A stretch of DNA of 64,000 nt from Larix kaempferi (taxonomy: Eukaryota; Streptophyta; Pinopsida; Pinales; Pinaceae). The position numbers were made by a program, and so were the translations under genes. The notes under the pieces were generated by a model. It ran no database searches. It saw nothing but the letters and a program-made list of their open reading frames with translations, and had not been told where the DNA came from. Positions 1-11,436 of this stretch are shown here, in pieces. The stretch covers positions 67,926,001 to 67,990,000 of the forward strand of contig BSBM01000361.1 in NCBI GenBank assembly GCA_027924585.1, written 5' to 3'. Every line of letters begins with the position of its first letter. Position 1 is the stretch's first letter.

Positions 1-203
1 CATCTAGATCAACACGATCAGCAACATCATCATCTAGATCATCACAGTCAGCAGTATCGTCATCTAGATCATCACAATTAGCAGCATCGTCATCACATGA
101 TCATCAACATCATCATCTAGACCATCACGATCAGCAGCATCGTCATCTAGATCAACACGATCAGCAACATCATCATCTAGATTATCATGATCAATAACAT
201 CGT
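1..203. repeat. 30-bp tandem repeat in the 3' noncoding part of copia-A
   Basis: Units of 30 bp beginning CATCTAGATCA follow one another from 1, 31, 61, 114, 144 and 174, with one irregular 20-23 bp stretch at 91-113. On the minus strand this creates an Asp-rich reading frame that is a by-product of the repeat. It lies downstream of copia-A pol in that element's orientation, matching the GATCA/GATG-rich repeats after pol in copia-C. Confidence 0.85.
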
Positions 204-235
204 CATTTAGAACATCAGTATTAGTATCCACACCA

Positions 236-400
236 ATGCAAGTATACACATCATCAATACAAGTATCCTCATCAATACATATCCTCATTAATACATATCA
301 TCAATACAAGTATCAATACATCAATACAAGTATCCTCATCAATACATATCATAAGTATCAATACATCAATACAAGTATCCTCATCAGTCAAGTATACACA
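236..400. repeat. Short ATCAATACAAGTATC tandem repeat
   Basis: Irregular copies of a 15-35 bp motif built from ATCAATACAAGTATC and CTCATCAATACATATC follow the 30-bp array directly. No gene is visible here. Confidence 0.7.
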
Positions 401-486
401 ATAGCAGCATACCCTGCAACACACATGATCATATTATAGGGTGATCAATCCCTCTCTCTTTAGGACATAGGTCCATGGATGATACA

Positions 487-575
487 ATCCTATCATGTAC
501 CTTTTGAACCGAGGTTCAGGGACGATCCAGTCCTATCATGTACCTTTTGAACCGAGGTCCAGGGACGATCCAGTC
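487..575. repeat. 43-bp duplication
   Basis: The segment TATCATGTACCTTTTGAACC plus its flank is present at 491 and again at 534, a period of 43 bp. It sits between the two larger tandem arrays of the copia-A 3' region. Confidence 0.75.
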
Positions 576-586
576 CTATCATTCAA

Positions 587-1190
587 TTCTCGGAGACCTT
601 TGTCTACGGCTCATTTAAGAAACCTCATCATGCCTAGGGATGATACAATCCTCTCATCAACTTAGACAGAGTCTAAGGACCACTTCTCGGAGACATACGT
701 CTATAGATAATTTAAGACACTTCATCATGCCTAGGGATGATACAATCCTCTCGTCAACTTAGATAGAGTCCAAGGACCACTTCTCGGAGACATACATCTA
801 CGGATCATTTAAGACACCTCATCATGCATAGGGATGATACAATCCTCTCGTCAACTTAGACATAGTCTAAGGACTACTTCTCGAAGACATACATCTACGG
901 ATCAATTCAAGGGACCGAAGTCCGGGGATGATACAATCCCCATGTGTCCACTAAGGACTTCATTCTCGAAGACATATGTCTATGGATCAATTCAAGGGAC
1001 CGAAGCCCGGGTACGATACAATCCCCACCTGTCCACTAAGGACTTCATTCTTGAATACATAGGTCTATGGATCAATTCAAGGGACCAAATTTCGGGGACA
1101 ATATAATCCCCACCTGTCCACTAAGGACTTCATTCTCGAAGACATATGTCTATGGATCCTTTTAGAACATGTGTTCAAGGATGATGAAAT
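587..1190. repeat. Two adjoining tandem arrays, 97-bp x3 then 85-bp x3
   Basis: Units starting TTCTCGGAGACAT or TTCTCGAAGACAT begin at 587, 684, 781 and 878 (period 97) and then at 963, 1048 and 1133 (period 85, ending with a partial copy). The 85-bp unit shares the first third of the 97-bp unit and has a different remainder, so one array seems to derive from the other by replacement of part of the unit. The block lies between the end of copia-A pol (about 1203) and its off-window 3' LTR. Confidence 0.85.
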
Positions 1191-1202
1191 CCCCTTCTCA
1201 AC

Positions 1203-2640
1203 TTAGACCCTTTCTAAGGACCATCCACCAACCTCTCTATCGGCATCACCAATATATGTATCCACATCATTGACCTCACTGTCGATGTAGGAAATCTCAT
1301 CATAAGTGACCACATCACTCCCCCTTTCGAGGAGCGTCCTACCAAGCTTGTCTCGGAGATACTCAAACTTTACTTGAGGTAGAGGTTTGGTTAGTTCATC
1401 GGTAACTTGTTCACTTGAGGTAGAGGTTTGGTTAGTACATCGGCAACTTGTTACAAATTTTTCTGCACCATATCTTGTATATAGAAATGTCATATCTCTA
1501 TGTGATTTGACTTATCATGGAACACTGGATTCTCTACCATCTTGATACAACTCCGGTTGTCACACAGGATCACAGTTGGGTCTATCTCTAAGTCAAACAA
1601 TCCTGAAGCCATACTGCTTCACAACTAGCAGAGCAAGTAGCCATATATTCCGCTTGTGCTGAGAGCCACACTAGACTGCTTCCTGCTAAACCACGAGATC
1701 ATGGCTTATCCCAGACAATAAAATCCTCTCGATGTGCTCTTACTGTCTGATACACTTTCTGCCCAATCAACATCTGTGTATCCATCTGAAGTCATGATCT
1801 CCAAGATAACATAGATCAAAGTCTATCGTATCCTTTAGGTACCTCATCACATGCTTTACAACTATCAGGTGAACACATCTAGTTTCCACTAGATACTGAT
1901 TCAAGGTGTTCACAACAAGGCATATATTTGGCCTGGTATTTGTCAGATACATCAACGACCCAATAATATGTTTGTACAGAGTCACATCAACTAACTTTGA
2001 GGAGTCATCTAGTTTCAAACTCTGTAGCTAGATTCTTCTTGCTTTCCATGATCTGTTTCTCATTCCCTCTCAGAAAGATATCATCTACATACAATAATAG
2101 TATGATCCATAACCTTAAGGTTAGGAACAGCTTTACTTCTGGTAAAACCCCAAGCTTGTCAAGAAGCTATCAATTCTTCCTTTGTGACTGAACATCATTT
2201 ACACTCTACATTGAGTGACCTTCTGCATACCTATCTGTGCCATCTCTTGTCAAATGGGTCTACTGATATGAGCCTCAATATCATTCAAACTCTATGGTGA
2301 GTTCCTTCTTGCATCCATGTCATCTGTGTATAGAAACCATATTCAACCTTGTAGCAAAGGTTGAGATCCACATCACCCATGGTGATCATTAAGCTCATCA
2401 ATTGACTATTGATCTTGGGTACCCGAACAGAGCTTTCTTCAATTTCATTATTAATATAATGGTCTTATCTAGCCACTTGGAGCAAACATCTCATCATGAT
2501 TCTCTTCCTCTTTCTGAGAGAATCTTCTAGCCACAAGCCTTCTATATTATGTTTGATTTGTAAATCTTTCTGTTGAACATCCATCACTTGTTCGGTGTTC
2601 ATCATTCTTCATGATCTTTCCTACAAATCAAAATTAAGTA
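1203..2640 (-). pseudogene. Decayed copia RT/RNase H remnant of copia-A
   Basis: This is the C-terminal half of a copia polyprotein read right to left. Around 2460-2560 the minus strand gives a degraded KARLVARxFSQKE start of RT. At 1767-2018 it gives the conserved IIGSLMYLTNTRPNIC block that precedes RNase H. At 1203-1493 it gives the C-terminal ELTKPLPQVKFEYLRDKLG block. Frameshifts and stops separate all three, and no continuous frame remains. Function in the living element was reverse transcription in virus-like particles. The closest relative in the window is copia-C, whose end reads LMKPLARVKFEYFRERLG. Confidence 0.75.
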
Positions 2641-2650
2641 CATGATTAAT

Positions 2651-3600
2651 CATTAGAGAAATTTTGAGGTCAAAAAAGGGCCTCAAAACAAAGAAAATGT
2701 ACTATAAAATACAACCAATCACATTCTAGTAGATGACATCATCCCCCTTGGTGAGGTGGCATTGCATGAGTTAAGAATGTTTATTTGTCAAATTTTTTAT
2801 GGTGGATGAAAACACATAGTTAACCAAGGTAGTGGTGTAAGTACTTTTAAGTCATAAAGTAAAGTACTCATAATGATAGTCTTTTCATAAAATAATATTA
2901 TTGTCATTTTCAAGTAAAGTACTTATAATGAATGTTTTTTCACACTTTCACATAAAATAATATTATTGTCATTTTCAAGTGAAGTACTCTTAATTCATAA
3001 AGAAAGTCCTTTCACATTTTTTTATAAAATAATATATTATCATTTTTATGTTTTTAATTTTAAATTATATATTCACTCCATTCTATTTAATAACATAATG
3101 TCAAACTAATAAAGAATAATAATAGATTTAATAAATAATAATAATAATAATAATGATGCAATGTGGATTATAATAATATTATTAACATTTTACATGTAAA
3201 TAAATTCTCAATTAAATTACATTATTAAATTCATGAGAAAAGTACTAAATATAAAAAGTCAACATAAAATTTAAAAAAAGCTCTTAAAAATGTTTTTTAT
3301 TATTTAATTTCATTTGCAAGTTCAAGACAAATAAATGTTAAAGGACAATACATTTTTGGGAATTTACAATGAATCTTAGTCACATCAATGTAGTCTTATT
3401 TTATTAATTTTATTTCTAGTGAATTTTGAAAAGTAACTCAACCATGGTTATTTATATTGTGCATAGAAAATAGTGTGGGAGGTGACTTGTCATATATACC
3501 TACCCCATAAAACCCCCAATTCATAATATTTTAATATATCTCATATTTTTGTAGTACATCTCTTAGGAGGCCCTTTTTTGACCTCAAAATCTCTCTAATG
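2651..3600. mobile_element. 950-bp AT-rich terminal-inverted-repeat element (non-autonomous)
   Basis: The left end CATTAGAGAAATTTTGAGG at 2651 is mirrored by the right end, whose complement reads CATTAGAGAGATTTTGAGG from 3600. The inverted repeat continues through GTCAAAAAAGGGCCTC and, more loosely, to a GTACTA motif about 50 bp in. The ends are flanked by AAT on both sides (2648-2650 and 3601-3603), a possible 3-bp target duplication. No ORF is present, so any transposase acts from elsewhere. The superfamily is not certain: a 3-bp duplication would fit PIF/Harbinger, although that group prefers TWA. Confidence 0.75.
2880..3050. repeat. 65-71 bp internal tandem repeat of the TIR element
   Basis: The core CATAAAATAATATTATTGTC starts at 2887 and 2952, with a diverged third copy near 3023. 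The block is AT-rich and noncoding and lies in the left third of the inverted-repeat element. Confidence 0.7.
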
Positions 3601-3603
3601 AAT

Positions 3604-5302
3604 ACTTCATAATCATAAAATCATGTTGACATGATAACCTATTATACATACATATATGATTTACATAGTTATGCTCCTATCTTGACCAATACTTTGGCAC
3701 AATGCTTTTACATATCCTGTATGCATATAGTGGCTATCTAGATGCCTTCCATCTCTACCAGAACATACTATCGAGAGTGTGTACAGCTCTAAGCATGTCA
3801 GCAAAGAGGTTTCATTCTAGACAAGCAACAATGGAATGTTTGTCCAATTTACCAATCAAATGCATATTAGTAGTATACTGTTCAATGTTGCATGAATGTT
3901 TACACTCAGCATGATATACTCTAGGAATACAAATATGTATACAACTATTACAAGCAATATCATTTACTATTTCAATTAACAACTCAAATACTTATCTTTT
4001 ATGTTTGTGTGATTGCCTCCCGCTTGATCTTCTATATGTCTTTTGATCTTCTATTCATTCTGTACCACTGTGCATGCTCAAGTGTGCACTAGTGTCATCC
4101 TCATGATCTCATACACAAACATACATTCATTAGTATATTCTCAATATTATCAAAACATTATAATTCTAAATAATCTTGAATATGTATAGTCATGATCATA
4201 GATAATAAACATTAGTATTCAAGGTTTCAGGGAAGTCTTCTTTTACTCATGCATATTCTCGTTTGATCATAGGACTCTTCTAGTTAGTTAAATCATCAAT
4301 CAAGATAAGAGATATAATATGCATAAAACCTTGATTACTAACTTTATGAATAAGCATAACCAATCATACCAAGTATACTTATATAAGGGATCCTAACACA
4401 AGGTAAGATTCTAACTTGACATAGGAAAACATACCTGGATTAGTATACCTGCTTAGTTATGTCTAACATACCTAATCAATATCTTCAATGATTTAGAGAT
4501 CATGTGCTGGAACCTGCATATCTCATAGGTTAAGCATAATAGAACAAAGTCATACATACCTCGTAAGTAGGACTTCTATGTGATCAAAGATTATGGAGGA
4601 TTCTTTGTCTTCATGTTGTCATGGTCATGGAACTTGATTTGTCTTTCGTGATGTACCTGTATCTTGTTAGCAGACAACATCAACCTCATACAACACCACA
4701 GTGCATTAGTACAATCATATAGCCCTAATCAATGAATGTCTTCTATCATTCACATTCATACTTTTATTAGGGTGATAAGGCAGTTCTAACATTGTACTAA
4801 CCTAAATAATATGAAGCCAAACATATTATGAACTTAATCAAGAATCAGATTTCAAGACATACCTGTATCTCCTTAAGTCATACCTGTCGAGATTTCTTGT
4901 AGTCTTCTTATGTAAGGCCTTACCTCAACTCTCCCTGAAATTGGATCTGGATCTAGATTAGGGTTTTGTCAGAGAAACCCTAAAAATTCAAACTTTGACT
5001 TTCACACTTATGAATGTATGGAAAGATGTGTCTTGCTGAGCTGATCATACTTCAATTTTGAAATCTCCAAAATTTGACCCCTCAAAATTTCCTTCAAAAC
5101 TTTTAGATCTTCTGGACAGGATCCCGAACTAGGGTTTGATGAATCCCACCCTTCTGTCCAATTAAAAGGTTCGATCCAAGTCTCTAATATCTTATTTTTC
5201 TGAGGAGCTTTCAGCCGTGGTCACAGACTTCAAGAATTCCAACTTTTGCTGAAGCCCTAATTCTCCACCTTTCCGATCAAAATCTCGAACTGGGGTTTGA
5301 TC
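3604..5302 (-). other. AT-rich copia-A internal DNA and leader, no coding capacity seen
   Basis: No protein similarity is visible on either strand from 3604 to about 4880. From about 4880 the minus strand resembles the AAACCCTA-rich leaders of the plant copia elements in this window. The part nearest 5302 is a diverged copy of the sequence that resumes at 11432, on the far side of copia-B. Several CAGGTATG motifs, which look like 5' splice donors, occur on the minus strand at about 4430-4890. Confidence 0.5.
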
Positions 5303-6049
5303 TGTAAAATTATTCACAGCAGATCTAATGAACAAGTAAATCAATCACAACAGATGAACATAGAAAATATGGTGCAAAACTGTGCAAAACATGCAGCAGT
5401 GCTCAATATCCCAGAAAGGGTGAATGAATTACAATAGAATACAATGTCTGTCAATGAGCAATTCGAATTGACTAAGTAGGCCATTCGAATCACTGAATGG
5501 AGTAGCTTGACTCCAACTAGGAGTCCTCATCATCAATCGGTGGTGCTCATTAATGCACAAGAACCAGTCATCTAGGTGTCAATCTAAGTCTAACTGAGTG
5601 TGTCATGTGTAACTGAAGTGTGTAGCACTGATTAAGGGAAGGAGGCTCAGTGGGGGGGCGCATGGGAGACTAACTGAAGTCAAAACAAGTCATCTAATCA
5701 AACTGGAGGTCCAACGTAAGTGAAACAATCAGTCGGGAGTGAAACTAGCCTCAAATCAGGGAGAATCGGAGCTAACTGAATGTAACTGAAGTGGAACTGC
5801 AGTGGTAGGTGAACAAGTGCGCCCTTCTCTGGCAGTAGGTGAGAAGTGGGCGCCTTTCATCCTAGGAGGGCTAAAAATCTGTAGTAAGTGGCTCCCGGGA
5901 GCTAGAATGAGGTGGCTAAGGTGCTGGAGGCATCAAACTGGTGACTGGGATGCATGCAAGTGCATGCAGGTGCATGCAAACCCTAGATTTTGCATGCAAA
6001 CCCTAATTGCATGCAAGATCCTGAAAAAGATGATGTGGATATCCGAACA
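5303..6049 (-). repeat. copia-B 3' LTR (747 bp)
   Basis: Begins TGTAAAATTATTCACAG and ends CCGAACA on the plus strand. It is 30 bp longer than its partner because of an extra copy of an RY-rich segment (TGCATGCA with AAACCCTA) near 5955-6015. On the minus strand, the element's sense, this segment lies in early U3, where transcription-factor sites normally sit. Confidence 0.95.
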
Positions 6050-6062
6050 CCCCCCCTCAAGC
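6050..6062 (-). other. copia-B polypurine tract
   Basis: On the minus strand GCTTGAGGGGGGG runs directly into the LTR start TGTTCGG. This is the plus-strand primer of reverse transcription. A second copy of nearly the same tract lies at about 6190-6207. Confidence 0.9.
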
Positions 6063-6189
6063 TATACTATGATGTGCAAAAAATAATGTGGGGCCCTGGT
6101 AACTAAGACAAAAGGTCACCCCAATACAATAATCCAAAAAATGCTGAAAATAAACTAAGTGAGGAAAGAGGGAAAACCCAGTGGGAAGA

Positions 6190-6207
6190 AAGCCCCCCCT
6201 CAAGCTA
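6190..6207 (-). other. Second polypurine tract of copia-B
   Basis: The minus strand reads CTTTAGCTTGAGGGGGGGC, nearly identical to the LTR-proximal tract at 6050-6062 and about 140 bp upstream of it, just beyond the pol stop codon. Confidence 0.7.
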
Positions 6208-6222
6208 AAGCATAATAATGAA

Positions 6223-9200
6223 TCAATCTGTCTCCACCATGATGGAACTCACCCCCAACAGTGAACGGAGGTAAGAGAACTTCTTCTCAGTGAAGCTCTT
6301 GGTGAAGATGTCTACAATTTGCTCATCAGTAGGGCAATATTGCAGAATGATGGTGCGGTCATGCACCAACTGTCGAATGTAATGCATATGAATCTCAATG
6401 TGTTTGGTCCTCTGCCGCTGAACTGGATCTGTGGAGATCTTGATAGCACTTTGATTGTCACAAAATAGGACAGTTGAAGTAGTGCCACCAAAACCAAACT
6501 CGGAAAGAATACCCTGCAACCAAACTGCCTGAATGCAGGCATTGACTGCCCCTCGATACTCTGTCTCTGCTGAAGAAAGTGCAATGGCTGCTTGCTTTTT
6601 GCTGGACCAGCAAATAGCACCATGACCAATCATAAAAACATAACCGGAAGTGGACTTCCGATCAATGCTGTCACCTGCCCAATCTGAATCAGTAAAACCA
6701 ATGAAATCAAGCTCAGAATCTGCAGCATAATGTATGCCAAAATGTCTCATACCTTGCACATACTGCAAGATCCGCTTGGCTGCTCACCAATGAAGCTCAT
6801 GTGGCTGCTGCATATATCTTGACACGGCACTCACGGCATATGAGATATCAGGCCGTGAGTGTGTCAAATAAAGTAGTGAACCAATCAATTGTCGATACAT
6901 ACTGCAATCTGCAAGCGGTGTAGAATCTCCCTCCTCAAGACTGATTCCTGAGAGGAATGGGAATGGGGATGCCTTACATTCAGCCATATTAAACTTCAAT
7001 AATAGGTCGGAAGCATATTTTTTCTGAGATATAGTGATCCCATCAAAATTTTGAGCTATCTCCAAGCCCAAAAAGTGACTCAGCAAGCCCAAATCGCTCA
7101 TGTCAAAAGCTAGATTTAAGGCAGAATTTAGCTTGTTTATTGAAGTAAGTGTGCTACCAGTAATGAGAAGATCATCAACATAAAGTACAATAACCAAAAA
7201 ATTACCTTTAACTCGCTGAAGATACACATTCGGATCAGATTTGCACCTTTGGAAATTCTGAGAAAGAAGGAAGGAGTCCATCTTTGCGTACCAAGCTCTT
7301 GGGGCCTGTTTTAACCCGTACAAAGATTTCTTCAATCTACAAACCAATGATGGATCTGATGTATAACCCTCTGGCTAATGCATATATACCTCTTCAGCAA
7401 GGTCTCCATGTAAGCATGCACTCTTCACATCCATGTGGTGCACTTCCCAGTGCTTGGATGCAGCAATAGCTAAAACAAGGCGGATGGAATCCATCTTTGC
7501 AACCGGTGCAAAAGTCTCAGTGTAGTCCACTCCTTGGACTTGGGAGAAACCTTTTGCCACCAACCTTGCTTTTTATTTGCTGATAGTTCCATCAGCAGCA
7601 ACTTTAGTACGGTAGACCCATTTACACTTCACTAATTTTCTTCCAGGTGGAAGAGAAACTAGCTCCCATGTGTTGTTCTTTTGAAGAGAACTGTACTCTT
7701 CATCCATGGCACTTTTCCATCTCGGATCTCGATGAGCAGAATAGTATGATGTAGGATCTGAACCAGCCATCAAATAACAAATATTAGGAAGAAATGGATC
7801 AGCAATAGAAAGAGCCATACCTGCTCTTTGAAAGTCTCCTCTTGTTCGTCTCGGATCAGCAGGATTTCCAAGATTCGAACCAGCAGATTGTAGAGTGTTT
7901 TGGGCCCACTTTGGTAACTGAGGAGGATCATAATGGTCGAATTCTGAACCTGATATGTCATGATAATCATATGCTGCTGAAATATCAGAAATATCAGAAC
8001 TCATACCTTCATTATCGCTGCATGGATCTTCTTCTGGTGAAGGCGGTGAATCGGCAGTCTTTTCCTCGACTAGTTGCAATTCTTGAAGCGGTTCTTCAAA
8101 TTTCACACTGTGCTCTATGAATATCTTTTTAGATCTGATATACATGAGTTTATATGCTTTTGATTCTTCCCCATATCCTATCAATATGCACTCAATACTT
8201 TGTGGATCCAAATCTCGTCTCTTCTCAAAAGGAATTCTAGCCCATGCAGTAGAGCCAAAAACTCTCAAATTTGACACATCCGGTTTGTGACCAAAGAATG
8301 CTTCGAAAGGAGTAATTCCTTTCACGGATGAATGTGGAACATGGTTCTGTATATATGCAGCAATATTGATTGCTTGAGCCCAAAGATTTGCAGCCAAACC
8401 TTTTGATTCAATCATGCATGTAGCCATCTCTTTCAGTGACCGATTTTTCCTTTCCGCTACACCGTTCTGCTGGGGTGTGTAGGGAACTGTATGTTGGATC
8501 TTAATTCCGCTTTGGGAACAAAGTTGCAGCAACTCGGATTTAATATATTCTCCACCATTATCAAATATAATATCTTTGATCTTGCTCTCATTGGTGGTCT
8601 CAACAGAAGCCTTAAAATCCTTGAATTTTCCAAGCACTTCTGACTTGTTTTTGAGAAAGAATACCCATGTAAAGCGGGAAAAATCATCAATAAATGTCAA
8701 AACATACCTTGAACCATTTAATGACATATGGGGCAGCGGACGACTGATATCAGAATGGATCAACCCCAAAATAGTAGAAGCTCTGCTAGCTTTGCCGCGG
8801 TCGAATCTGTGCTCGGGGTGCTTCCCAATGATGCAACCGGTGCATATTCCCTTCGAGGAACTGAGTTGTGGAAGGCCATCTACCATGGATTTGTTTGATA
8901 GCATCAGAAAATAATTATAATTAAGATGTCCAAATATTTCATGCCAAATCCTACTAACCTCATTACCATGTGTGCGAAGAGCAGTGGGCTTTGCAAGCGG
9001 AATAAAGTGTGAAAACTCATAGCATTTTGCAGTGTGATTTGCCTTTCCGACTGCAACTAGTCTTCCACTTTTGATATCAGAAATTTCAACTGTATTAGGG
9101 CTGAATGTAACTTGCTTTGGTTCACCAGTGTGTGTCATTTGATACACAGAAAGGAGATTTGAAGCCAAGGAAGGCACATAGAGAACATTCTGAAAGCTTC

Positions 9201-10338
9201 CATGTTCTACATGAATCGTACCTTTTCCCTTTGAAGAAATTTTTGAGTCATCTCCCAAATGGATGGGGATGGAGCTGTTTGGATCGAATGACTAAAAAGA
9301 ATCAATATTTGCAGCCATATGATTTGATGCACCCAAATCTATCAAGAGAGTAGTGGGCTTCGAAACCGTTGCCATGAGTGCTTGTCCTCTTTCATGATCA
9401 TCATTCCTATCCTTCTTCCTTGCACCGTCGGGAAGAGTTATGTTCTTTTCCAAAAGGAGGGCCATTTGATCTATAGTCTTATTCATACATGAACTTTCGG
9501 GATGAAAGCCACGATTGCAATAAGTACATTTAGATTTTTGGTTACCTTCTTTTCCCTTTTGCTTGAACTTCGAACTGGATGGTGCATCCGTTTGTTTGCC
9601 TTTGTCTTTTTGCTTGTGAGGCTCGAATTTGGGCTTCTCCTTCTTTTTCTTTCCTTTACCATTTGAGATCTTGGGTCCTTGAACATATAGGGCTGAATCT
9701 TTGGAGCTTATGGACCCCATTTGAATCAATTTGTCATGCTCTTTTGTGACGGACTCAATGAAGGCATTCAAGGTAGGCATCTTCCAATTCGGGGTAGTTA
9801 GCCGACCGGAATTGAAAGTAGAGACAAATACCGAATAATCTTTACCAATCTTGCTTAGAATGGAGAGGATCAATTGTTTGTCCTCTTTGATAACTCCACT
9901 GTTCTTCAATTGCAAGTTCAAGTTCTTGAATTTTGTGAAGAATTCATTAATGGTCTCGAAATTCTCAAGACTAAGGGAAATCAATTCATTCTCTAATTGA
10001 AAATCCCTAAGCTCATCCTGCTTGCCAAATAATGTTTCAATTTGCTCCCATATAGCTTTTGGAGTCTTCAATCCATTGAGATGGAAGTGAAGATCTTTGG
10101 AGATGGAGAGACAAAGAAGACCATAAGCTTCATCAAGCTTGTTGTAGTGTTTGGTTCGATCTGACACATTGTTTGGCTCCAATTCAAGACCAAGAGTGAC
10201 TCGGTAGTAACCTTTTGAACGTAATATGATCTCCATATCATCTTTCCAATCAAAATAATTGAATGGGGTGAGGATAGGCTTTGAATAAGAGTATTCTATT
10301 GCTAGGAGCGAGTCAAACTGATGTAGATGAGCTTGCAT
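6223..10338 (-). pseudogene. copia-B gag-pol polyprotein, one frame with four nonsense codons
   Basis: A single minus-strand frame runs from the first ATG (10338) to 6223, about 1371 codons, with no frameshift. In order it encodes gag, a zinc knuckle (CTYCNRGFHPESSC near 9500), protease, integrase (WHEIFGHLN with CTGC, then HSD, DNGGEY and the NGVAERKNR Glu), RT (YVDD in LYVDDLLITG) and RNase H (FTDSDWAGD, SSAETEY, CDNQSA). In-frame stops are TAG 9292, TAA 7573, TAG 7375 and TGA 6784. Comparison with conserved family blocks suggests original Gln, Tyr, Gln and Arg codons. The protease motif DSGAS has become DLGAS (TTG for TCG). A coding sequence upstream of 10338 would have to start at a non-ATG codon. 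Confidence 0.92.
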
Positions 10339-10405
10339 GCATAGTGTAGCGAATGCAAAAGAGGAGTTTGCATGCACAGTGTAGCGAATGCAAAGGAGGA
10401 GCTTG
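10331..10405. repeat. 36-bp tandem duplication in the copia-B leader
   Basis: TTGCATGCAtAGTGTAGCGAATGCAAA and its near copy occur at 10333 and 10369, a 36-bp period. The unit carries RY (TGCATGCA) motifs and overlaps the first gag ATG on the minus strand. Confidence 0.75.
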
Positions 10406-10696
10406 ATAACCTGCAAATCACAATCAAACCAAGAACAATAAGGTCGAACAATCCACCCTTTTAGAGTTGCATCACACCTGGGATTGGAGATCAAACAATG
10501 TTGAATGGGTCCAATGTATCAGATCCAGGAATTATGTGGAAACTCAAGCTTCTGGAGTGGTATTGGATGTATTTTCAAGCTTTGCATGCACAGGAGCGAA
10601 TGCCCTTGAGATATCTCATGCCAAAACTTTTTGCAATTTGAGCAATTCAGTCAAATCTTCTTGTAGAAACACCTGTAGAAAAGAGATCTTTTCCCT

Positions 10697-10714
10697 GCAA
10701 TGGCTCTGATACCA
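10697..10714 (-). other. copia-B primer-binding site (initiator tRNA-Met)
   Basis: The minus strand next to the LTR reads TGGTATCAGAGCCATTG. The first 12-13 bases complement the 3' end of plant initiator tRNA-Met, the usual primer of plant copia elements. Confidence 0.93.
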
Positions 10715-11431
10715 TGTAAAATTAGTCACAGCAGATCTAATGAACAAGTAAATCAATCACAACAGATGAACATAGAAAATATGGTGCAAAACTGTGCAAA
10801 ACATGCAGCAGTGCTCAATATCCCAGAAAGGGTGAATGAATTACGATAGAATACAATGTCTGTCAATGAGCAATTCGAATTGACTAAGTAGGCCATTCGA
10901 ATCACTGAATGGAGTAGCTTGACTCCACCTATGAGTCCTCATCATCAATCGGTGGTGCTCATCAATGCACAAGAACCAGTCATCCAGGTGTCAATCTGAG
11001 TCTAACTGAGTGTGTCATGTGTAACTGAAGTGTGTAGCACTGATTAAGGGAAGGAGGCTCAGTGGGGGGGCGCATGGGAGACTAACTGAAGTCAGAACAA
11101 GTCATCTAGTCAAACTAGAGGTCCAACGGAAGTGAAACAATCAGTCGGGAGTGAAACTAGCCTCAAATCAGGGAGAATCGGAGCTAACTGAATGTAAGTG
11201 AAGTGGAACTGCAGTGGTAGGTGAACAAGTGCACCCTTCTCTGGTAGTAGGTGAGAAGTGGGCGCCTTTCAGCCTAGGAGGGCTAAAACTCTGTAGTAAG
11301 TGGCTCCCGGGTGCTAGAATGAGGTGGCTAAGGTGCTGGAGGCATCAAACTGGTGACTGGGATGCATGTAAGTGCATGCAAACCCTAATTGCATGCAAGA
11401 TCCTGAAAAAGATGATGTGGATATCCGAACA
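10715..11431 (-). repeat. copia-B 5' LTR (717 bp)
   Basis: Begins TGTAAAATTAGTCACAG and ends CCGAACA on the plus strand. It matches the 5303-6049 LTR along its whole length at about 97 percent by eye. It abuts the primer-binding site at 10714, which fixes the element's orientation. No clear TATA box was found. Confidence 0.95.
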
Positions 11432-11436
11432 TGATC

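Larger units (their letters stand above)
5303..11431 (-). mobile_element. copia-B: complete minus-strand Ty1/copia retrotransposon
   Basis: Both LTRs are present (5303-6049 and 10715-11431), begin and end TG/CA, and are flanked by the identical 5-bp duplication TGATC (5298-5302 and 11432-11436). Inside are a primer-binding site at the right LTR, one gag-pol frame, and a polypurine tract at the left LTR. By eye the LTRs differ by about 18 substitutions plus one 30-bp indel, so this is among the younger insertions here. It landed in the leader of copia-A, between two diverged copies of a tandem duplication. Confidence 0.95.

Noticed and set aside
64-288. Asp-rich ORF on the minus strand
   Set aside because: It is the translation of the 30-bp tandem repeat and has no protein features beyond the repeat.
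1-430. Possible CRISPR-like array
   Set aside because: Units are contiguous without unique spacers, and the surroundings are eukaryotic retroelements.
4410-4890. Series of CAGGTATG motifs as real splice donors in the copia-A leader
   Set aside because: The motif is short, no acceptors or exons could be paired with it, and the region shows no coding potential.
6312-6629. Second minus-strand ORF overlapping copia-B RNase H
   Set aside because: A shadow frame of the RNase H coding sequence with no homology.
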